Source: Candidatus Omnitrophota bacterium
Lineage (GTDB): Bacteria > Omnitrophota > Gorgyraeia > Gygaellales > Profunditerraquicolaceae
Length of the DNA: 10,290 nt
Assembly: GCA_016212045.1 (NCBI GenBank)
Contig: JACRHO010000144.1
Coordinates: forward strand, 1-10,290
Reading direction: 5' to 3'
Below, in pieces: positions 7,146-10,290 of this stretch; the first letter of the stretch is position 1, and the number at the start of each line of letters is the position of its first letter. Both the position numbers and the translations under genes were made by a program. The notes beneath the pieces were generated by a model. It ran no database searches, was not told where the DNA came from, and worked only from the letters and a program-made list of their open reading frames with translations.

Positions 7146-7414
7146 CCCGTTAGACCCCCTCTTAATCTATTCTTAAGGTATCTTTTACCCATTCCTGTTT
7201 TTAGATATCGCTCTCTGCGATAAGCATCGTCTTTATTTAAACAGGCCTCAAAATAAATCAAAGTAACAGGTAGTTTATTTTTAGTATAAAATACTTCGCC
7301 TTTGTTATGCTGCTCTAATCTTTTTTCTAGATTATTAGTTGTGCCTGTATACCACCTATCTGTTTTTTCACATCTGAGAATATAGGTATAATAAAAGGGT
7401 CTAACGGGATTCAT
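7142..7414 (-). CDS. Small GIY-YIG nuclease superfamily protein
   Basis: A 90-residue stand-alone GIY-YIG domain of the UvrC/YhbQ-like small type. The GIY strand is represented by YYTYIL (Tyr11), the YIG element by WYTG (22-24), then LEKRLEQHNKGE with catalytic-type Arg32 and His36, TKNKLPVTLIYFE with Glu56, and AYRRERYLKT with the metal-binding-type Glu68. All expected active-site positions are present, so it is probably a functional Mg-dependent DNA endonuclease. It lies between the adaptor and pump genes of an efflux operon, where no nuclease is expected, joined to both by ATGA overlaps. The first two codons and the stop come from flanking hexamers and not from the inverted-repeat-bounded body, so it looks like the enzyme of an inserted element. 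A host DNA-processing gene is the alternative. Confidence 0.92.
   Translation of the reverse strand: MNPVRPFYYTYILRCEKTDRWYTGTTNNLEKRLEQHNKGEVFYTKNKLPVTLIYFEACLNKDDAYRRERYLKTGMGKRYLKNRLRGGLTG
7146..7157 (+). repeat. Terminal inverted repeat, RND-side copy
   Basis: CCCGTTAGACCC on the plus strand is an exact reverse complement of 7397-7408. It encodes the C-terminal LTG of the GIY-YIG protein on the minus strand. The match stops at the next inner base. Confidence 0.85.
7155..7163 (-). promoter_or_regulatory. Shine-Dalgarno-like AAGAGGGGG for the RND gene, supplied by the inserted element
   Basis: On the minus strand, AAGAGGGGG ends nine bases before ATG 7145. It overlaps the element's inner inverted-repeat end, so the RND gene now initiates from a purine stretch inside the GIY-YIG gene. 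The presumed original site, GGAGG at 7424-7428, sits nine bases before the GIY-YIG start. Confidence 0.6.
7397..7408 (-). repeat. Terminal inverted repeat, adaptor-side copy
   Basis: GGGTCTAACGGG on the plus strand is the exact partner of 7146-7157. On the minus strand it encodes PVRP, residues 3-6 of the GIY-YIG protein. Confidence 0.85.
7409..7414 (+). repeat. Putative target-site duplication, adaptor-side copy
   Basis: ATTCAT, i.e. ATGAAT on the coding strand: codons 1-2 of the GIY-YIG gene. It also contains the TGA stop of the adaptor gene (7411-7413). Confidence 0.7.
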
Positions 7415-8358
7415 TCCTGCCTGCCTCCGTTCTCTTCTTCCACCGTAACCCCTGCCCCAGCATACAGTCTCTGCTGGCCTACAATCACTACATAATCTCC
7501 TTCTTTTAGCCCAGAGCGCACCTGGTAATATGGCCCCTGGCGTAAACCCAAAGTAATCTCGCGCAAAACTGCTTTATTATTTTCCACGACATAGACATAC
7601 CAATTCGGTTCTCGACCCAAGACCGCTTCTTTTAAAATGACCGGGACATTCTGGTATTCTTCTAAAATCAGACTGACTTTAGCAAACATCCCCGGCTTTA
7701 ATTGCAATTGAGGATTATCCACGGTAATCTCCACCGGAAAAGTCCGCGTAGCCAGGTCTACCACCGGACTTATCTTAGTCACCTCTCCGCTAAACTCTGC
7801 GTCGGGATAGGCATCGGTTCTGATTTTGGCAACCTGGGCTAAAGCAATCCTCGTCAGATACTTCTCAGGAATATCTAATCTTATCTTTACCTGCTGCATA
7901 GCTACTACCAGCGCCACTTCTGTCTGGGAAGAAACATTCTCCCCGATATCTACGTAGACTCTGCCCACAATGCCATCAATAGGACTTTCTACCGGCGCTG
8001 GCTCAAATTTTAGACCCACTTCATCCCGATCAATATAACAAATCGCTTCGCCTTTTTTTATTGGCTCGTTATCCTGCCTGATTTTCGCGATGATTTTTCC
8101 GCTGACCTTAGGATAGACTATCGCCTCATCCTGGGCTTTAATGTTGCCGACATAATCAATGGTCTCGGCAAAATCCTGCAGTGTTATCTTTGATACCCTT
8201 ACGGGTATAGCCTCCTGCGCATTCTGAGCTACCTTCTTCTGCTGACAACCCGCAAGAAAATTCAAAATGCAAAATGCAAATATCAAAATGACAAAACAAA
8301 ATCCAAAGCTTTTAAATTTTGTATTATATTTTTGATTTTTGATTTTTGATTTTTGCAT
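7411..8358 (-). CDS. RND efflux periplasmic adaptor (membrane fusion protein), lipoprotein, hairpin-less
   Basis: A 315-residue adaptor. The N-terminus is a basic, Asn/Lys-rich stretch and hydrophobic core ending in the lipobox L35-A-G-C38, so it should be lipidated and anchored in the inner membrane facing the periplasm. The split lipoyl (barrel-sandwich) domain is VYPKVSGKIIAKI..G (about 81-115) and VESPIDGIVGRVYVDIGENV (about 123-142). Only some 10 residues, such as GLKFEPAP, join the halves, so the usual coiled-coil hairpin is absent. Beta-barrel (about 150-235, with LKPGMFAKV) and membrane-proximal (about 240-308) domains follow. It would bridge the RND pump to the outer-membrane channel. 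The start has GGAGGA at 8368-8373, spaced nine. It lies three bases after the TolC-like stop and overlaps the GIY-YIG start by ATGA. Codons 1 to about 34 lie in an A/T heptamer repeat. Confidence 0.92.
   Translation of the reverse strand: MQKSKIKNQKYNTKFKSFGFCFVILIFAFCILNFLAGCQQKKVAQNAQEAIPVRVSKITLQDFAETIDYVGNIKAQDEAIVYPKVSGKIIAKIRQDNEPIKKGEAICYIDRDEVGLKFEPAPVESPIDGIVGRVYVDIGENVSSQTEVALVVAMQQVKIRLDIPEKYLTRIALAQVAKIRTDAYPDAEFSGEVTKISPVVDLATRTFPVEITVDNPQLQLKPGMFAKVSLILEEYQNVPVILKEAVLGREPNWYVYVVENNKAVLREITLGLRQGPYYQVRSGLKEGDYVVIVGQQRLYAGAGVTVEEENGGRQE
8264..8358. repeat. A/T-rich heptamer arrays forming an imperfect inverted repeat
   Basis: On the plus strand, 8264-8291 is four degenerate 7-base units (AAAATGC, AAAATGC, AAATATC, AAAATGA) and 8329-8356 is four units of TTTTTGA, TTTTTGA, TTTTTGA, TTTTTGC. 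The arms are roughly complementary around AAAGCTTT at 8305-8312, giving an imperfect palindrome about 95 bp long. It lies in the coding region for the adaptor's signal sequence. I believe similar arrays occur dispersed in some uncultivated-bacterial genomes, but that is recollection and not checked. Confidence 0.6.
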
Positions 8359-8361
8359 TTT

Positions 8362-9618
8362 TTATATTCCTCCTGTTGCCTTCTCAAAAGTGGCCTTGGC
8401 AATGATATAATCATAAGCCGCCTGCTTTTGATTAAAATTAGCGATATTATACTTTAGAATAGAATCTTCCAGGTCCAAGGCACTGACTATCCCGGCTTGA
8501 TATTTTGTCTTGGTGACCTCTAAATTATCTTTATATAAACTAATTTCGGATTTGCTTACCTTTATCTTGGCCAGGGCATCTTTTAAAGAAAGGTAGGCCT
8601 CTCTTAATTCCAAGGCAATATCTTTGATTGCTTTTTCTTTGTTCAATTGTGTTTCTTTCAGGTCAATAATCGCCTGCTCTACTTTGGCTTTGGTCTGCCA
8701 GCCATCAAAGAGCGGCCAGGAAAAAGTTAGACCGATGATATTATAATCATTCCAGCTTCTCGTAGTCGTGGCGCTGATATGTGAGCGACTATAATAATCC
8801 CAGGAGGCATAGATACTTGGCCGGTTGTCGGCCTTGGCAATCTCTATGGCTAATTTATCGGCCTGGGCAAGGGCTGCGTATTGTTTTATTTCCGGACGAG
8901 TGGACATCGCCTTGAGAAAGGCCTCATCATAAGCTACCTCCTTGGGTTCAGATTTAAAATCCGCGACGGGCTTAATTTTTGTCTCTTTCTCTAAATAAAG
9001 CAGGTTTTTCAACAATTCTTCTGCAGATTCTACCTGATTAAGCGAGGCAATATAGGCCTCTTGCGCATTCTCTAAGGACTCTTCAATTTTTAAGATATCT
9101 GATTGTGAGGACTGGCCGCTTTTATAACGCGCCTGAATAAAAGCAAGGTGCCCTTGAGCATTCTGCAGTATTTCCTGATTTAAATTACTATATTCCTGCG
9201 CCAATAAAAGTGTGTAAAAGGTTTTTTGGACATTTAATAGCGTTTCTAATTTTTGTTTGTCTAAGAGGGCAAGAGAGACCTCTATCTCATCTTTATTCTG
9301 GCGGATGGTATTAATCGTCTTGCCGCCTTTATAGAGGTATTGCTTTAAGGTAGTTTGGGTGGTGGTCTGCCTTAAATCTCTACTGTAATAGCTGTGCGTA
9401 TTCGTCCAACTACCAGTAAAATCTAAGGTCGGGAAAAGGTCGGCATTTGCCTCGGCCAGTTCGGCCTTGGCTTTTTCTACATCTTGGGTTTTGAGTAAGA
9501 TATCGCGGTTATCCCTTAAGGCAATGGCAATGGCCTCATCCAGGGTCAAGGAAACCTCCTCTGCCCTCACCTGGCAAGGTAAGATAAATAATACTAAAAG
9601 TAATGTGATTATCTTCAT
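8362..9618 (-). CDS. TolC-like outer-membrane efflux protein (OMF)
   Basis: A 418-residue protein with a Sec signal peptide (MKIITLLLVLFILPCQVRA, cleavage before EE at about residue 20). The mature part opens VSLTLDEAIAIALRDNRDIL, the signature start of an OEP/TolC repeat, followed by long Ala/Glu/Lys-rich helices and a second repeat in which LFDGWQTKAKVEQAIIDL matches the usual wpLFdgG segment. It ends in LDLEDSILKYNIA and AAYDYIIAKATFEKATG, typical of the last coiled helix. OMFs trimerise into an outer-membrane beta-barrel with a periplasmic alpha-tunnel. No Cys lipobox is seen, so it is not lipidated at this start. The ATG is 12 bases after the MarR stop, with no clear Shine-Dalgarno site; coupling to the upstream gene is likely. 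It is the exit duct of the tripartite pump encoded downstream. Confidence 0.93.
   Translation of the reverse strand: MKIITLLLVLFILPCQVRAEEVSLTLDEAIAIALRDNRDILLKTQDVEKAKAELAEANADLFPTLDFTGSWTNTHSYYSRDLRQTTTQTTLKQYLYKGGKTINTIRQNKDEIEVSLALLDKQKLETLLNVQKTFYTLLLAQEYSNLNQEILQNAQGHLAFIQARYKSGQSSQSDILKIEESLENAQEAYIASLNQVESAEELLKNLLYLEKETKIKPVADFKSEPKEVAYDEAFLKAMSTRPEIKQYAALAQADKLAIEIAKADNRPSIYASWDYYSRSHISATTTRSWNDYNIIGLTFSWPLFDGWQTKAKVEQAIIDLKETQLNKEKAIKDIALELREAYLSLKDALAKIKVSKSEISLYKDNLEVTKTKYQAGIVSALDLEDSILKYNIANFNQKQAAYDYIIAKATFEKATGGI
8368..8373 (-). promoter_or_regulatory. Shine-Dalgarno GGAGGA for the adaptor gene
   Basis: GGAGGA on the minus strand lies nine bases before ATG 8358, inside the last codons (Gly-Gly-Ile-stop) of the TolC-like gene. 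It fixes the adaptor start. Confidence 0.75.
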
Positions 9619-9630
9619 TTAAATGATTAA

Positions 9631-10086
9631 CTAAGGCTTTATCTCTTCTTTCGCCAAGATATCTCTTATCTGGGTTAAGATTCTTAAATAATCCTCTCTA
9701 TCTTGCTCAGAGATTTTGCCAAATATCTTAATAATCACCTGCCGGCGCTGCTGGTTAATTTTCTTTACCAAATCTATCCCCTTTGGCGTCAGCCTAATTT
9801 TAATGATGCGCCGGTCTTCGGCGTCATATTCTCTGGTGGCATAACCCAGCCGCACTAACCTATCTACAATCCCGGTCATCGCCGCAGTGCTCACCTTCAT
9901 AAAATGCGCCATATCCGTCATCTTGGATTCACCTTCCATACTTAAAAAACTCATAATCAGAAGTTGAGGCAGGGTTACCTTATCTTTAAATAATTCACCC
10001 AACTGCTGGCGCATAAATTCTTTCGCAACTAGCGGCATAATCTGGCTTAATCTATCCGCAAACTCAGATAAAGAAACCTTGGGCAT
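9631..10086 (-). CDS. MarR family transcriptional regulator
   Basis: A 151-residue winged-helix regulator of typical MarR length. Residues 38-100 contain the wHTH: LPQLLIMSFLSMEGESKMTDMA, recognition helix near KVSTAAMTGIVDRLVRLG (64-81), then the wing YDAEDRRIIKIRLTPKG with the conserved Asp-Arg pair (D91-R92). Flanking N- and C-terminal helices would form the dimer interface. MarR proteins usually repress their own operon and release DNA on binding small ligands such as phenolics or drugs. It is the first gene before the efflux set, behind a promoter with nested palindromes, so autorepression of the pump operon is the natural inference. The start ATG 10086 has AAGGAG at 10095-10100, spaced eight. 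The ligand is unknown. Confidence 0.93.
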   Translation of the reverse strand: MPKVSLSEFADRLSQIMPLVAKEFMRQQLGELFKDKVTLPQLLIMSFLSMEGESKMTDMAHFMKVSTAAMTGIVDRLVRLGYATREYDAEDRRIIKIRLTPKGIDLVKKINQQRRQVIIKIFGKISEQDREDYLRILTQIRDILAKEEIKP

Positions 10087-10094
10087 TAGTTAAT

Positions 10095-10100
10095 CTCCTT
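10095..10100 (-). promoter_or_regulatory. Shine-Dalgarno AAGGAG for the MarR gene
   Basis: AAGGAG on the minus strand lies eight bases before ATG 10086. Two of its bases are shared with the inverted repeat at 10099-10118, so a bound repressor could also cover it. Confidence 0.75.
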
Positions 10101-10127
10101 AATATTTAAGCATATTAACTATTAATA
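10099..10127. promoter_or_regulatory. Overlapping palindromes, candidate MarR operator
   Basis: TTAATAT and ATATTAA (10099-10105 and 10112-10118) form an inverted repeat with a 6-base spacer. TATTAA and TTAATA (10113-10118 and 10122-10127) form a second one with a 3-base spacer, sharing a half-site. They run from the expected transcription start into the leader, as in many autoregulated marR genes. The AT richness makes chance palindromes easier. Confidence 0.5.
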
Positions 10128-10133
10128 CAATTA

Positions 10134-10162
10134 AATATAATCTATAAAATAAAATTTGTCAA
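10134..10162 (-). promoter_or_regulatory. Sigma70-type promoter for the efflux operon
   Basis: On the minus strand, TTGACA (10157-10162) and TATATT (10134-10139) are separated by 17 bases, an almost ideal pair. Transcription would begin near 10127, about 40 bases before the MarR ATG, and run through the pump and MORN genes; no terminator is evident before 3473. Confidence 0.75.
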
Positions 10163-10187
10163 GAAAAAATTAGGTCCGATTATGGCA

Positions 10188-10290
10188 CTACCTAAGGATG
10201 GAGTTTTTACTGCACAGAAAGGCCAGGGTGATTATGCACAAGATAATTAAACCTAAGCCCATCAGACGGGTATTGCGGATTTCTAAAGGC
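10188..10290 (-). CDS. Possible C-terminal end of an upstream membrane protein (partial)
   Basis: The minus-strand frame ending at TAG 10188-10190 is open to the window edge and translates to 33 residues, with a hydrophobic stretch LMGLGLIILCIITLAFLC followed by a polar SKNSILR tail, as at the end of a membrane protein. It stops about 25 bases before the -35 box of the next operon. With so few residues no family can be named, and an open frame of this length could arise by chance. No other gene is visible in 10163-10290. Confidence 0.3.
   Translation of the reverse strand, partial: PLEIRNTRLMGLGLIILCIITLAFLCSKNSILR

Larger units (their letters stand above)
7140..7414 (-). mobile_element. GIY-YIG-encoding putative mobile element with inverted repeats and 6-bp target duplication
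   Basis: The body is 7146-7408, 263 bp. Its ends are CCCGTTAGACCC (7146-7157) and the exact reverse complement GGGTCTAACGGG (7397-7408). Outside these ends lie identical ATTCAT hexamers at 7140-7145 and 7409-7414. A single 90-codon reading frame fills the body, using ATG from the outer hexamer at 7409-7414 and TGA from the hexamer at 7140-7145. Deleting the body plus one hexamer would rejoin the adaptor stop and RND start as ATGA with GGAGG nine bases upstream. That the whole unit moved in as one element is inference from this structure; no second copy is present in the window. Confidence 0.75.

Noticed and set aside
7142..7414. GIY-YIG gene taken as a component of the efflux system because of its coupled overlaps
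   Set aside because: No link between GIY-YIG nucleases and RND pumps is known to me, and the inverted repeats with flanking hexamer duplication explain the overlaps better as an insertion.
8264..8358. Heptamer arrays considered as a CRISPR-like or iteron origin structure
   Set aside because: Units are 7 bases without spacers, lie inside a signal-peptide coding region, and no replication or Cas gene is nearby.
10182..10250. Plus-strand 22-residue open frame MALPKDGVF... near the right edge
   Set aside because: Very short, with only a weak AGG upstream and no family likeness; chance expectation is high.

Overview
The window is about 10.3 kb of compact, AT-leaning bacterial DNA with every recognisable gene on the minus strand, so transcription runs from high to low coordinates. 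An outer-membrane TolC-like channel, a lipobox-bearing adaptor and an RND pump point to a two-membrane (Gram-negative type) bacterium. The short overlapping genes, the small GIY-YIG gene and the heptamer A/T repeat resemble uncultivated groups such as Omnitrophota, but that placement is a guess from style, not proof.

Region 1 (10290 to 10188) holds the possible 3' end of an upstream gene. Region 2 (about 10165 to 3473) is an efflux operon. A consensus promoter with nested palindromes leads into a MarR-type regulator, then a TolC-like outer-membrane factor, a hairpin-less adaptor lipoprotein, a 90-aa GIY-YIG nuclease-like gene, a 1046-aa RND (HAE1-type) pump and a secreted MORN-repeat protein. 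The simplest reading is a MarR-controlled tripartite exporter.

Region 3 (about 3460 to 1) is a second operon. It starts from a near-consensus promoter with an 18-bp perfect palindrome just downstream, followed by an 88-aa PCP-reductase-like protein, a ketopantoate-reductase-family dehydrogenase, a protein made of two copies of a TIGR04076-like domain, and two consecutive beta-ketoacyl synthases, the second cut by the window edge. Junctions are TAATG, TAATG, a short gap and TAG/ATG, so the genes are probably translated as a unit. It looks like part of a fatty-acid or polyketide-like pathway of unknown product.

The most striking signal is at the GIY-YIG gene. It is bounded by perfect 12-bp inverted repeats (7146-7157 and 7397-7408), and these are flanked by a 6-bp direct repeat, ATTCAT (ATGAAT on the coding strand), at 7140-7145 and 7409-7414. 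This is the architecture of an inserted mobile element with a target-site duplication. The duplicated target is the start codon of the RND gene. The element body appears to have no start or stop codon of its own: it takes ATG from one target copy and TGA from the other, and its end supplies a Shine-Dalgarno-like stretch for the interrupted gene. The insertion therefore turns one ATGA gene junction into two and leaves both neighbours intact.
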